Counted from the stretch's first letter, positions 51,964 to 62,002 are shown. The stretch is DNA of 64,000 nucleotides from Peptoniphilus lacydonensis (GCF_900106515.1 NZ_FNWF01000003.1:992001-1056000); one strand, 5' to 3'. Made by a program: numbers and translations. The notes: generated from the letters alone by a model not told the origin.

Positions 51964-53994
51964 ATGAAAAATTTTTTTAACAAAATAAAGTCGTGGATTA
52001 CAAGAAGTAAAAAGAATAAAATAATTTCTATATTAATTTTGATTTTAATTTTATTCGGAATTTTTAAACTGATTTCATCTTTATCTCATAAAAATGATTC
52101 AAATTTAGTATCTAATAATCAAATTGTGGAATTAAAAAAGGGAGATGTCACAAATTCTGTAACAGAAAAAGGTGAAGTTGTTCCTTCAAATTCTGTTGAG
52201 GTTTTTGCGGAAAAATCTCTTCCAGTTACTAATGTAAATGTAAAGGTTGGAGATAAAGTGAAAAAAGGAGATGTGCTTTGCGAGCTTGATTCATCTTCTT
52301 TGGAACAACAAATAAAATCAAGAAAAGCGCAAAAGTCTGCCACAGATAAAAGTGTTTCTGCACAAATTTCTGCTGCCAAAAAAAGGCTTTCTGAAGCTAT
52401 TAGTGGAAGAGATTCTGGTAAAAATTCTGCAATAGTTGCAGCGGAAACTTCCCTTACTCAAGCTATGGATCAATATCTTGCTGCACAAAAAGCTTATGAT
52501 GATTTCAAAAGAAGTATTGATGAGAGGTATAATGAAGGGATTGTCGCAGAGAGAAATACTAGAGAAAATTTGGCATATCAAGAAAAGACAAATGATTTAA
52601 AATACAAACAACTGAAGGAAGACATGAATAGAAATATAGAAAAGATTTCTGAGAATAGATCTCTTGCTAGTGAAAGTGCAAGAGATAAAAATTACTTACA
52701 AGATAAATTAGATGATTTAAAAAGAGAACTTACTGAAATTGGACTTGAAATTGGTAAGGAGCAAAATGAGATAGCAGATTTGCAAAGCTCTTTAGTTTCT
52801 ACTTCTGAAACTGAACATAGAATTAATAGTGATAGTGGCGATGATACTGAGGATAAAAAGAATGAAACATCAGATAATAAGGAAAAAAGAGATAAGGTTA
52901 ATGAAAAAATAAAAAAATCTAGGAAAAGGATAGATGATTTAACCAGAAATCAAAATGAGATAGAATTGGAAATTTCCAATGTTACAGAAGAACTTGGAAA
53001 TGCAAGATCAGATGAAGAAAAGTATAAGTCAGAAGCTGATGCAATTGAAAAGGAACTCGAAGAACAAAATAAACAAGTTGAAGGTACAAAACTTGAAGTT
53101 GAAAAAACTAAAGATGATATTTATCAAGACGCAGACAAAGTTTTAAAAGCACAAAAGGCACGAGATGATCAGTTGAAGACTCTTGCACAAAATGTGGAAA
53201 CTGCAAAAAATAATTATGATGATGCAAAGAAAAATCTAGAGTCTACAAAGGTTCAAGTTGAAAATGAAATTTCGAGTCTTTCAGACAACTTAAAAACTGC
53301 TAAGGCAAGTGCAAATAATGTGGATAATGTGGAAATAGAAAATTTGACAGAAGAACTTGAAAAGGTTTTAATAAAAGCACCAGCAGATGGGACAGTTACT
53401 AAAGTTGAAGCAAAAGAAGGTCAAGTTCCTACGGCTTCAGTTGCAAAAATTGAAACTATTGATACTTTGAGAATTGAATCACAGGTAAAAGAATATGACA
53501 AAAATAACATTAAAGTTGGCACAGAGGTTGAAATAACTTCTGATTCTGCAATGGGAGAAACTTTTAAAGGAAAAGTAATTTCTATTGACCCTGTTCCAAA
53601 AGAGGAATCGCCTGAAAGCAAGTCCACAGAAGTGTATTATAAAACTGTGATAGAAATAGATGAAAATAGTTCAGAAAAATTTTCGCCAGGTATGACACTT
53701 AGAGTAAAATATATTTTAAGTCAAAAGAAAGACACTTTTAAAGTTCCAACTGATGCAATTTTTGAAAGAGATGGAAAAGATTATATTCTTGTACTAAAAG
53801 ATGCAGGAAAAGATAATTACGAAATTCAAAAAATTCAGGTAAAAAAAGGTATTGCTAATGATGTTGAAACTGCAATTACTTCTGATAAATTAAAAGATGG
53901 AATTAAAGTATTGTCAAATGCTGGAGGTTATGGAGAAGGAAGTATTATAAAGATAGATGACACTCCACAAGAAGAGGCTTCAGATGAAAAGTAA
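51964..53994 (+). CDS. Efflux adaptor (MacA/YknX-like) with very long coiled coil
   Basis: A 676-residue membrane-fusion protein starting at ATG 51964 after GAGGAGG. One N-terminal anchor (residues about 18-38) is followed by the first lipoyl half (EVFAEKSLPVTNVNVKVGDK near 74-93). Then come about 360 residues of charged helices, and the second lipoyl half (LIKAPADGTVTKVEAKEGQV near 465-485), beta-barrel and membrane-proximal domains. MacA and YknX hairpins are much shorter, so the coiled coil is unusually long for a cell without a typical outer membrane. The MacB-like ATPase and permease genes follow and overlap, forming a tripartite-like pump or lipoprotein/peptide exporter. Confidence 0.85.
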   Translation: MKNFFNKIKSWITRSKKNKIISILILILILFGIFKLISSLSHKNDSNLVSNNQIVELKKGDVTNSVTEKGEVVPSNSVEVFAEKSLPVTNVNVKVGDKVKKGDVLCELDSSSLEQQIKSRKAQKSATDKSVSAQISAAKKRLSEAISGRDSGKNSAIVAAETSLTQAMDQYLAAQKAYDDFKRSIDERYNEGIVAERNTRENLAYQEKTNDLKYKQLKEDMNRNIEKISENRSLASESARDKNYLQDKLDDLKRELTEIGLEIGKEQNEIADLQSSLVSTSETEHRINSDSGDDTEDKKNETSDNKEKRDKVNEKIKKSRKRIDDLTRNQNEIELEISNVTEELGNARSDEEKYKSEADAIEKELEEQNKQVEGTKLEVEKTKDDIYQDADKVLKAQKARDDQLKTLAQNVETAKNNYDDAKKNLESTKVQVENEISSLSDNLKTAKASANNVDNVEIENLTEELEKVLIKAPADGTVTKVEAKEGQVPTASVAKIETIDTLRIESQVKEYDKNNIKVGTEVEITSDSAMGETFKGKVISIDPVPKEESPESKSTEVYYKTVIEIDENSSEKFSPGMTLRVKYILSQKKDTFKVPTDAIFERDGKDYILVLKDAGKDNYEIQKIQVKKGIANDVETAITSDKLKDGIKVLSNAGGYGEGSIIKIDDTPQEEASDEK

Positions 53995-54667
53995 TCTTAT
54001 AAAAATGGAAGGGATAAAAAAGTCTTTTAATATTGGGAAAGAAAATGAACTTGAGATTTTACATGGAATAGATTTTGATGTAAGGGAGGGGGAATTTGTT
54101 TCAGTAGTTGGTCAGTCCGGTTCGGGCAAATCAACTCTTATGAATATAATTGGACTTTTGGACAGACAGACTTCTGGTTTTTATGAATTAAATGGTGTGG
54201 ATATTTCAAAATTAAAAGATAGTGAGCTTTCCACTTATAGATCTAAAAAAATTGGTTTTGTATTCCAAAATTTTAATTTAATACCTAGATCTAATGCCCT
54301 AAAAAATGTTGAACTTCCAATGACCTATGCAGGAGTAGAAAAGAAGGAAAGAACGGAGCGTGCTGAGAAACTTCTTGAAATTGTGGAAATGAAAGATAGA
54401 ATGAATCACCTTCCAAATGAACTTTCTGGTGGACAAAAACAGAGGGTTGCGATAGCAAGGAGCATGGCAAATAATCCTGATATTATTTTGGCTGATGAAC
54501 CAACGGGAGCTCTCGATTCAAAGACTGGCAGAAATGTAATGGATCTTTTTCACAAGTTAAATGAAGTTGAAAAAAGGACTATTGTAATTATTACACACAA
54601 TCTTGAACTTGCAGAAGAAGCCACAAGAATTTACAAAATGACTGATGGAAGAGTGGAGGAGATTTAA
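53984..54667 (+). CDS. MacB/LolD-type ABC ATPase
   Basis: A 227-residue ATPase with Walker [10 protein letters not shown] near residue 44, signature [14 protein letters not shown] near 143, Walker [14 protein letters not shown] near 164 and ITHNLE switch region. This is the LolD/MacB class that works with FtsX-type permeases. ATG 53984 lies inside the end of the adaptor gene (11-bp overlap), with AGAGG upstream; the frame before it has no site. It shares its last base with the permease ATG. Confidence 0.9.
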   Translation: MKSNLIKMEGIKKSFNIGKENELEILHGIDFDVREGEFVSVVGQSGSGKSTLMNIIGLLDRQTSGFYELNGVDISKLKDSELSTYRSKKIGFVFQNFNLIPRSNALKNVELPMTYAGVEKKERTERAEKLLEIVEMKDRMNHLPNELSGGQKQRVAIARSMANNPDIILADEPTGALDSKTGRNVMDLFHKLNEVEKRTIVIITHNLELAEEATRIYKMTDGRVEEI

Positions 54668-55920
54668 TGGATTTGTCTGAAACTATAAAACTTTCTTTAG
54701 AAGGATTGAAAGCAAATAAACTTAGATCTTTTCTCACAATGCTTGGGATAATTATCGGAATAGGTTCTGTAATTGGAATAACGACTATTGGGGATTCTCT
54801 TACAAAATCTGTAAATAAAGCTTTTGACATGATAGCAAATACTGCTGTTCAATTGTATGTGACGCCAAGGGATTCTGATTATGACACAGGGGAATTAAGT
54901 GAGCGTGATTATTTTACAGAAAATATTATAAATTATTGTGAATCGCAAAAGGGAAATAGAATTGAAAAACTTTTGTATCATGGTGCAAGTGGTCAAGGAT
55001 ATGTTAAAGAAGGTAGAGAAAAGGAAAGAGTTGAAGTAAACTCAACTTCGGAAGATGAAAAATCTATTTTTAAAATTAATATGATTGCAGGTAGATTTTT
55101 AAATGATGAAGATGTGGCAAGAGGTAAATCTGTTGCAGTAATATCTGATAAAGTTTTGGAAAAAATCTATAAAGTTCCTGCACCACAGGTATTAGGTCGA
55201 GAGGTTAACATTGAGATGGGCGATAAGCTCATGGTTGCTACAATAATTGGAGTGTATGAGTACGAAGAAATGCAAGTTATGGGTAAGTCTTTAAATGGAA
55301 GCACAACTTCTTTATATATTCCAAGGACAACTGGGGACAGAGAACTTCTAAGTGAACCAAGAGTTTGCTATTATGATATGGCAATAACACTTAAAAATCC
55401 AGATACAATAGAAGAAGATGCACAAGCCTTATGTGACGAGTTAAATCAAAAGTTTTATTCAGATAATCCTCGTGCAGAAGTAAAATATTATTCAGCAAAG
55501 AGCGAAATTAGTAGTATGAATAATGCAATGAGTTCAATTCAAGTTGCAATTGGAGCAATTGCTGCAATTTCACTATTAGTTGGTGGAATTGGTGTAATGA
55601 ATATTCTCCTTGTATCTGTAACTGAAAGGACGAAGGAAATAGGAATAAGAAAGGCACTTGGGGCAACGAGAAGTGATATACGAAAGCAATTTATAATTGA
55701 ATCTATTATAATTTGTATAATCGGAGGATTTTTTGGAATAGTTTTGGGAACAGTTATAGGTTTAATTGGTTCAAATCTTTTGAATGCTATGACGTTACCT
55801 TCTGTAAAATCAATAATTATTGCAGTAGGATTTTCTATGCTAATAGGAATTTTCTTTGGATATTATCCTGCAAATAAAGCTGCAAAAATGAATCCAATAG
55901 ATGCCCTTAGGTATGAATAA
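54667..55920 (+). CDS. MacB-type FtsX-fold ABC permease
   Basis: A 417-residue permease with the MacB plan: one N-terminal helix (RSFLTMLGIIIGIGSVIGI near 19-37), an external MacB_PCD domain (about 45-275) and three C-terminal helices (near 285-310, 335-360, 375-400) with VTERTKEIGIRKALGATRSDIRKQF. Together with the adaptor and ATPase it forms a complete MacAB/YknXYZ-like system. In Bacillus YknWXYZ protects against the SDP toxin; here the substrate is unknown. Confidence 0.9.
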   Translation: MDLSETIKLSLEGLKANKLRSFLTMLGIIIGIGSVIGITTIGDSLTKSVNKAFDMIANTAVQLYVTPRDSDYDTGELSERDYFTENIINYCESQKGNRIEKLLYHGASGQGYVKEGREKERVEVNSTSEDEKSIFKINMIAGRFLNDEDVARGKSVAVISDKVLEKIYKVPAPQVLGREVNIEMGDKLMVATIIGVYEYEEMQVMGKSLNGSTTSLYIPRTTGDRELLSEPRVCYYDMAITLKNPDTIEEDAQALCDELNQKFYSDNPRAEVKYYSAKSEISSMNNAMSSIQVAIGAIAAISLLVGGIGVMNILLVSVTERTKEIGIRKALGATRSDIRKQFIIESIIICIIGGFFGIVLGTVIGLIGSNLLNAMTLPSVKSIIIAVGFSMLIGIFFGYYPANKAAKMNPIDALRYE

Positions 55921-55947
55921 AATAAAAATTAAAAAATGTAGATAAGA

Positions 55948-55988
55948 GATGCAAGATTAGTGTAAGGATAACTTGCATCTTTTTTTTA
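55948..55988 (+). terminator. Rho-independent terminator after MacAB-like operon
   Basis: GATGCAAG at 55948-55955 pairs with CTTGCATC at 55972-55979, followed by a run of eight T or more. Confidence 0.9.
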
Positions 55989-56078
55989 TAAAAGTGATTG
56001 GATAATAAATCTTACTTTACATTAAATATATATAAAATTTACTTTTGAATGCAATAATTTTGCAGAAGGAGTGAAAGG

Positions 56079-57218
56079 ATGAGTAAAAAAATAAAATATA
56101 TTTGTAACGGGGCGTTAATTTTAATTTTAATTTTTATTTTTATTTTTTGGAAAGATGTAGACTTTGGAGATACAGTTATAGTTCAAAACGCAGTTTCTTA
56201 TGAGAAGGGTAAGGTTATAAAAGTTTTAGATGAAGATACAGTTGAGAGTTATCCAAATTTAAAGACTGGATCCCAAAAAGTTTTGGTTGAAATGAAAAAT
56301 AAAAGGTTTGATAAACCAATAACTATAGAAAATAATTTATTTTCGGAACATTCTGTGTACTTAAAGGAAGGTTCTAAGGTAATAGTTTATGTGGACGAAC
56401 CAAAGGGGATTGAGCCATATTATACAATTTATAATTACGACAGGTCTGTCCCAATAGCTATTATGTTAATTTTATTTTTAATAATGTTATATGCAATTGG
56501 AAAGTCAAAGGGGATAAAATCTGCGGCATCACTTTTTATAAGTTTATATTTAATGTTTTGTTTTATGATCCCTCTAATATATTTGGGACATTCGCCAGTA
56601 TGGGTTACAATATTAACCTGTGTCTTGGGAAGTATTTATTCGGTTGTAATACTTCAAGGTTACACATTAATTGGACTTGTAAACTTAATAAGTGTGTCAG
56701 TTGGATTTATATCTGCTGCAATATGTTTTTATATTTCATCTTATTTCACGCATTTAAGTGGATATAATTTAGCTGATGTAGAAGGACTTTTACTTATAAA
56801 TTCAAAAACAGGATTACAAATATATCCTCTTATGTTTGCAGGTGTTGCCATAGCAGCCTATGGAGCTTGTAAGGACGTTTCCGTTTCAATATCTTCCGCA
56901 CTTCATGAGATATATGTAAAAAATCCTAAAATAACAAAAATAGAACTTTTTAAATCTGGGATGGTAATAGGAAAGGATATTATAGGTACTATGGTCGATA
57001 CTTTGGTATTTGCATTTTTGGGAAGCTCCATAGCTACAGTTTTAGTTTTAATATCCTATGGAGTTGATTTTAATCAATTAGTTAGTTCAGATTTTTTTGC
57101 TGTTGAACTTGTCAATTCGCTCATAGGTACAGCAGTAGTAATTATAATGGTTCCAGTTAGTGCTTATCTATCAGGAGTAATCTATAAAAAAGAAAAAATC
57201 AAATTAAAAAGAAGATAA
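56079..57218 (+). CDS. YibE/F-family membrane protein
   Basis: A 379-residue protein starting at ATG 56079 behind AGAAGGAG. An N-terminal anchor (about 9-24) and an extracytoplasmic domain (about 30-125) are followed by seven or eight membrane helices. The YibE/YibF-like core is recognised by SPVWVTILTCVLG, the GACKDVSVSISSALHE motif near 268 and GKDIIGTMVDTLVFAFLGSS near 294. The family is widespread in Gram-positives and uncharacterised. It is a single-gene unit between the MacAB-like operon and the SLH phosphatase. Confidence 0.82.
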   Translation: MSKKIKYICNGALILILIFIFIFWKDVDFGDTVIVQNAVSYEKGKVIKVLDEDTVESYPNLKTGSQKVLVEMKNKRFDKPITIENNLFSEHSVYLKEGSKVIVYVDEPKGIEPYYTIYNYDRSVPIAIMLILFLIMLYAIGKSKGIKSAASLFISLYLMFCFMIPLIYLGHSPVWVTILTCVLGSIYSVVILQGYTLIGLVNLISVSVGFISAAICFYISSYFTHLSGYNLADVEGLLLINSKTGLQIYPLMFAGVAIAAYGACKDVSVSISSALHEIYVKNPKITKIELFKSGMVIGKDIIGTMVDTLVFAFLGSSIATVLVLISYGVDFNQLVSSDFFAVELVNSLIGTAVVIIMVPVSAYLSGVIYKKEKIKLKRR

Positions 57219-57258
57219 ATTTACAAAATCTTTAAGAATACATTACAGATTATATTCT

Positions 57259-57286
57259 TTGACTTTACAATATTGTGAAATAATAA
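57259..57286 (+). promoter_or_regulatory. Promoter of SLH phosphatase gene
   Basis: TTGACT at 57259-57264 and TAATAA at 57281-57286 with a 16-bp spacer, 25 bp upstream of the start codon. Confidence 0.5.
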
Positions 57287-57310
57287 TTCTAACTGAAGAG
57301 GAGGTATATA

Positions 57311-60300
57311 ATGAAAAGGAGATTCAGTTTATTTTTAGCTATACTAATGTTAGTTTCAGTATTTTCACCATTAGGATTGGGATTTGAAGGTAATGAAATT
57401 AGATTTAGTACAAATGTCGTAGAAGCGGCAGAAGATGATGCTCAATCAAATGAAGCAACACCAAAAGAAGAAGTTAATAATGCATCAGAGGAAGTGACAC
57501 CAGATGTGGACAATGGAACACCTTCTACAGAGGATAAAGATGTACAACCAGAAGTAGATCTAAAAGATCAAAATATTATTTTAACAAATGATATATTGAC
57601 TATAGGAAAAGATGGCACAGAAAGAAACTTCACATGGTATGCAAATACAAAAGAAAAAGGAAAATTTGAGTTTGCAAAACTAAATGCAGAAAAAGATTTT
57701 AAAGATGCAACAGTTCTTGATGCAACAGTTATTGAAGAAACAAATAAGGACGGTTTTTCAAGTAATTCAGTTACACTTGAAGGATTAAAACCAGACACTG
57801 AATATATGTATAGATTCTCTAATGGAGATGCATTTTCTGAAGTTAAAACTTTTAAAACTGGTGGAAAAGGAGATTTTAGTTTCTTTGCAGCAGGAGACCC
57901 TCAAATAGGGGCTGGTTTTGAAGACGAAGATGAAAAAGGTTGGGACAAAACACTAAAGCTTTTACCAGAATTAGATCCTAGTGCATCATTCTTACTCTCA
58001 CTTGGAGATCAAGTAAATATTTCAGACAATGAAAGACAATATGATGCTTACATTAATAGAGATGGATTCAATGGATTAACTCTTGCACCAATAATAGGAA
58101 ACCATGATTCAGGAAATCATGCTTACACAGAACATTTTAAAGTTCCAAACGTGCAAGATGAAGGGACAACAAAGGCGGGAAGCAATTATTATTATGTATA
58201 TAACAATACACTTTTTATTTGCTTAAATACAAACAAAGCTGATTTTGCTGAACACAAGGCTACAATTGAAAAAGCAATTGCAGAAAATCCGAATGTAAAA
58301 TGGAGAGTAGTGACATTCCACCAACCACCATATACAGTGGCAACACATGCTTTAGATAAAGATGTTTTAAACATTAGAGCAAATTTAGTTCCAATCTTAA
58401 AAGAAAATAAAATTGACCTTGTATTAAATGGACATGACCACGTTTATACAAGAACTCATGTAATGGATGGAACAAAATCCATAATTGAATGGAAAGCTGG
58501 AGAAAATAAAGAAGCACCAAGTGAATATGTAAATCCAAAGGGAATTATATATGTTACAACAAACTCTGCATCAGGCTCTAAATTTTATAATATAAAGAAT
58601 GAAGATTTTGAATATTCAGCAGTAAAGAACCAAGAAAAAATTCCAAACATTTCAAATGTAAAAGTTACAGATAATTCAATTGAAGTTACAACTTATAGAA
58701 CTAGCGACAAATCTATTGTAGATAGTTTTAAAATTGTAAAAAATGAAACAACAGATGAAGAAGTTAAATTAACAAATGATATATTAACTATAGGAAAAGA
58801 TGGCACAGAAAGAAACTTCACATGGTATGCAAATACAAAAGAAAAAGGAAAATTTGAGTTTGCAAAACTAAATGCAGAAAAAGATTTTAAAGATGCAAAA
58901 GTTCTTGATGCAACAGTTATCGAAAAAACAAATCTTCCAGGATATTCAAGTAATCAAGTAACTTTAGATGGATTAGAACCAGATACTGAATATATGTATA
59001 GATTCTCTAATGGAGATGCAGTTTCTGAAGTTAAAACTTTTAAAACTGGTGGAAAAGGAGATTTTAGTTTCTTCGCAGCAGGAGACCCTCAAATAGGATC
59101 ACATGGATATTTAAATGGTAAAGACGGCTGGGATAAAACACTAAAGCTTTTACCAGAATTAGATTCTAGTGCATCATTCTTACTTTCACTTGGAGATCAA
59201 GTGGATACTGGAAAGGACGAAGAACAATACGATGCATATATTAATAGAGAAGGTTTCAATGGATTAACTCTTGCACCAATAATAGGAAATCATGATGAAA
59301 GAGGAAATGCTCACGAAGAACACTTCAAAGTTTCAAATGTACAAGATGAAGGAAAATCAAATGCAGGAAGCAATTACTATTATGTTTACAACAACACATT
59401 ATTTATCTGTTTAAATTCAAATAACAAAGATTATGCAGAACACAAAGTTACAATTGAAAAAGCAATTGCAGAAAATCCAAATGTAAAATGGAGAGTAGTA
59501 ACATTTCACCATCCTCCATACACAGTAGCATCTCATGCATTAGATGATTATATTACAGATATGAGATCAACACTTGTTCCAATATTAAAAGAAAATAAAA
59601 TTGACCTTGTATTAAATGGACACGACCACGTTTATACAAGAACTCATGTAATGGATGGAACAAAACCAATAATTGAATGGGAAAATGGAGAAGAAGGAAA
59701 AGCACCAAGTGAATATGTAAATCCAAAGGGAATTATATATGTTACAACAAACTCTGCATCAGGTTCTAAATTTTATGACATAATGCAAGATAAAAAGTTT
59801 GAATATTCAGCAGTAAAGAACCAAGAAAAAATTCCAAACATTTCAAATGTAAAAGTTACAGATAATTCAATTGAAGTTACAACTTATAGAACTAGCGACA
59901 AATCTGTTGTAGATAGTTTTAAAATTGTAAAAGAAGATAAAAAAGAAAATCAAGACAAACCAGTTATTCCAACACCAGTTGAACCTGAAAAAGACAATAA
60001 AGATGACAAAGAAGAATCATCTTCAAATGTAAGAAGACACAGAAGCCACAGCCATGCAAAAACATACCCTGTATATACGTCAAAGTCTAGTAATTTTACA
60101 AAGGAAGATGCCTTGAAGAAGGGTGAAGAAATTGCAAATAAAAATTTAGCAAAAAATTCCGGAAAAGCTACTGATATTGATGGACATTGGGCTAAAGATT
60201 CAATAAATTACGCACTTGAAAATAATTTAATTGACTTAATAGGAAATGAATTTAAACCAAATAAAAATGCTACAAGATATAATGTAGTAAAGGCATTGGG

Positions 60301-60694
60301 AAGATTCAAAAAAATTGATGTGGAAAAATATAAAGGCAAGTCTTTGAAAGATGTTGATGCAAATTCAGAAGAATCTGCTTATGTAAATTGGGCAATTGAA
60401 AATGGTATTATAGCAGGCTATGAAGATAATACTTTTGGAGGAGATAGAGAGATAACTCGTGAAGAAATTGCGAGAATACTAAATTTATTTGCTGAAAAAT
60501 TTGATATAAAAGTAAAGAATCTAGAAGCTCCTAAATTTAAGGATCAAAATAAGATTTCTGACTGGGCATCAAAAGATGTAAAAGAAGCAACAGAAAAGGG
60601 TCTATTAGTTGGACGTGATGATGGAACTTTTGGACCTAAAGATAATTTAACTAGGGCAGAAGTCGCTCAAATGATTGTAAACATGATTAAGTAA
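57311..60694 (+). CDS. Surface metallophosphatase with tandem catalytic domains and SLH anchor
   Basis: A 1127-residue secreted protein. The signal peptide covers about residues 1-40 (ends near VVEAAEDD). Two homologous purple-acid-phosphatase-like modules follow (about 91-476 and 487-873), each with an FN3-like domain plus a calcineurin-type metallophosphoesterase. In module 1 the metal motifs are GDPQIG near 195, LSLGDQ near 230, GNHD near 263, FHQPPY near 335 and GHDH near 374; module 2 has all of them 396 residues later. A His/Arg-rich linker (VRRHRSHSHAK near 910) leads to three SLH repeats (about 952-1127) that bind the wall. It likely releases phosphate from external organic phosphates. 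Both modules appear catalytically complete. Confidence 0.9.
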   Translation: MKRRFSLFLAILMLVSVFSPLGLGFEGNEIRFSTNVVEAAEDDAQSNEATPKEEVNNASEEVTPDVDNGTPSTEDKDVQPEVDLKDQNIILTNDILTIGKDGTERNFTWYANTKEKGKFEFAKLNAEKDFKDATVLDATVIEETNKDGFSSNSVTLEGLKPDTEYMYRFSNGDAFSEVKTFKTGGKGDFSFFAAGDPQIGAGFEDEDEKGWDKTLKLLPELDPSASFLLSLGDQVNISDNERQYDAYINRDGFNGLTLAPIIGNHDSGNHAYTEHFKVPNVQDEGTTKAGSNYYYVYNNTLFICLNTNKADFAEHKATIEKAIAENPNVKWRVVTFHQPPYTVATHALDKDVLNIRANLVPILKENKIDLVLNGHDHVYTRTHVMDGTKSIIEWKAGENKEAPSEYVNPKGIIYVTTNSASGSKFYNIKNEDFEYSAVKNQEKIPNISNVKVTDNSIEVTTYRTSDKSIVDSFKIVKNETTDEEVKLTNDILTIGKDGTERNFTWYANTKEKGKFEFAKLNAEKDFKDAKVLDATVIEKTNLPGYSSNQVTLDGLEPDTEYMYRFSNGDAVSEVKTFKTGGKGDFSFFAAGDPQIGSHGYLNGKDGWDKTLKLLPELDSSASFLLSLGDQVDTGKDEEQYDAYINREGFNGLTLAPIIGNHDERGNAHEEHFKVSNVQDEGKSNAGSNYYYVYNNTLFICLNSNNKDYAEHKVTIEKAIAENPNVKWRVVTFHHPPYTVASHALDDYITDMRSTLVPILKENKIDLVLNGHDHVYTRTHVMDGTKPIIEWENGEEGKAPSEYVNPKGIIYVTTNSASGSKFYDIMQDKKFEYSAVKNQEKIPNISNVKVTDNSIEVTTYRTSDKSVVDSFKIVKEDKKENQDKPVIPTPVEPEKDNKDDKEESSSNVRRHRSHSHAKTYPVYTSKSSNFTKEDALKKGEEIANKNLAKNSGKATDIDGHWAKDSINYALENNLIDLIGNEFKPNKNATRYNVVKALGRFKKIDVEKYKGKSLKDVDANSEESAYVNWAIENGIIAGYEDNTFGGDREITREEIARILNLFAEKFDIKVKNLEAPKFKDQNKISDWASKDVKEATEKGLLVGRDDGTFGPKDNLTRAEVAQMIVNMIK
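57581..59930 (+). repeat. Tandem intragenic duplication, unit about 1,188 bp
   Basis: Bases from 57581 recur from 58769, an offset of 1,188 bp (396 codons), with long runs of identical DNA at the start (TTAACAAATGATATATT and onward), around the GNHD region and at the module end. Divergence is concentrated in short patches. Confidence 0.88.
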
Positions 60695-60710
60695 AATCAT
60701 AAGTTAAAGT

Positions 60711-60741
60711 AAATCTCAGTGTAAGAGCTGAGGTTTATTTT
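60711..60741 (+). terminator. Rho-independent terminator after SLH phosphatase
   Basis: AAATCTCAG at 60711-60719 pairs with CTGAGGTTT at 60728-60736 (one wobble), followed by a T-rich stretch. Confidence 0.8.
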
Positions 60742-60776
60742 TATCTAATTTTTTATTGAAAAACAATAAAAAATTA

Positions 60777-60805
60777 TTGAAAATCATTAAATGAAGTTTT
60801 ATAAT
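60777..60805 (+). promoter_or_regulatory. Promoter of DUF2975-regulator unit
   Basis: TTGAAA at 60777-60782 and TATAAT at 60800-60805 with an exact 17-bp spacer; the start codon follows 20 bp later. Confidence 0.7.
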
Positions 60806-60825
60806 TAAGGCAAAAGGAGGTTCTT

Positions 60826-61296
60826 ATGAAAAATTTTAGAGTAAAATTTATTGGTACGCTTTTAATTGTTGCTGTGATTGTTTTATCCTTTGCATCTTAT
60901 GGAATTTTTAAATTTTCAAATATAATGACTAAAATGTATCCTATGTTTTTAAATATGAAATATCCAATGTTATTTTTGTGTGAAAGTATTGTTGTAGTTT
61001 TAATTTTTGCAATTTTATTTGGAATTTTTGCACTTAAAAAATATGGCGATGGAAAAGTCTTTGGAAGAGAAATGTTATTTGATCTTCAAGTTATCGCTCT
61101 TTCCTTTATAGGGATTTGTTTAATTTCTATTTTGTGCATAATTTATACTGATTTTAATTTAGATGGATCTATCACAAACTTGATTTTTATTGGAATTTCT
61201 ATTTTGTCTATGTTAATTGCACAAATTTTTCTTCTACTTTCAGATCTTATTAAAGAGGGCATTGATTTGAAAGTAGAAAATGACCTTACGATTTGA
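60826..61296 (+). CDS. DUF2975-family membrane protein
   Basis: A 156-residue protein with four membrane segments (about 8-27, 48-72, 88-107, 118-139). Size, topology and the adjacent small Cro-like regulator match the DUF2975 family, which is found with YozG-type regulators across Firmicutes. Function unknown; a membrane sensor for the regulator is a reasonable inference. Starts at ATG 60826 behind AAAGGAGG, and the regulator gene follows by 8 bp. Confidence 0.78.
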   Translation: MKNFRVKFIGTLLIVAVIVLSFASYGIFKFSNIMTKMYPMFLNMKYPMLFLCESIVVVLIFAILFGIFALKKYGDGKVFGREMLFDLQVIALSFIGICLISILCIIYTDFNLDGSITNLIFIGISILSMLIAQIFLLLSDLIKEGIDLKVENDLTI

Positions 61297-61304
61297 GGTA
61301 GAGT

Positions 61305-61526
61305 ATGGGAAAAATAATTGTGGATTTAGACATTGAACTTGCAAAAAATAAGATGACTCTCACAGAACTTTCTGAAAAAGTTGGAATAACTATTGCCAAC
61401 CTTTCTATTTTAAAGACTAATAAGGCAAAGGCTATAAGATTTTCAACTCTTTCAGAAATTTGTAGGGTGCTAAATTGTGATGTTGGAGATATTTTGAGAT
61501 ATGTAGGTGATGAAGATGAGCGATAA
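61305..61526 (+). CDS. YozG-type Cro/CI-family regulator
   Basis: A 73-residue single-domain HTH protein (MGKIIVDLDIELAKNKMTLT, then ELSEKVGITIANLSILKTNK, then FSTLSEICRVLNCDVGDIL). This is the short HTH_26 type that accompanies DUF2975 proteins and probably autoregulates the unit. It starts at ATG 61305 after GAGGTAGAG. The next gene starts within its last codons. Confidence 0.87.
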   Translation: MGKIIVDLDIELAKNKMTLTELSEKVGITIANLSILKTNKAKAIRFSTLSEICRVLNCDVGDILRYVGDEDER

Positions 61527-61995
61527 AAAATTTAAAAAAGTGTTAACCTTTATGTTTGGAATTTTTATAATAGCTATTTTGATTTTATTTTTTGTATCTG
61601 ACAGGCGAGATCAATCTGTAAAAGAAGTGGAAAATGAATTTGGAATAGAAATTCCAAAGGGTGTTAAAAGAGAAAGAGAACTTTATAAAGAACTGGATTT
61701 TCACGGAGATGGAGAAGCTTCGATTTTATTTAGCGCAGGAGAAAGTGATATTAAAGCTGTAGAAAAGGAGTTAAAGGATTATAGAGTCATAAATGATAAA
61801 GATAAAGAGGCTGCCATAGAAACTTGTTACAAAAAAGTTTGTAAAAGAGGCTTTGATCCTTCGTTGAGTTTGGATAATAAGAAATATTTTAAAGAAACTT
61901 CTAATTATAAATTTGGAAATGCATATGGAAATTTTATCGCCATTATAATTGATGAAGAAAAAAATGAAATTTTATTTTTAAAATGGGATACATGA
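61516..61995 (+). CDS. Uncharacterised small membrane-anchored protein
   Basis: A 159-residue protein with one N-terminal membrane segment (about 11-28, FMFGIFIIAILILFFV) and a soluble outer part. No family recognised. ATG 61516 is preferred because AGGTGATG lies 6 bp upstream; the GTG at 61507 overlaps that site. It overlaps the regulator gene by 11 bp, so it is the third member of the DUF2975 unit. A strong terminator follows. Confidence 0.7.
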   Translation: MSDKKFKKVLTFMFGIFIIAILILFFVSDRRDQSVKEVENEFGIEIPKGVKRERELYKELDFHGDGEASILFSAGESDIKAVEKELKDYRVINDKDKEAAIETCYKKVCKRGFDPSLSLDNKKYFKETSNYKFGNAYGNFIAIIIDEEKNEILFLKWDT

Positions 61996-62002
61996 CTTTA
62001 GT

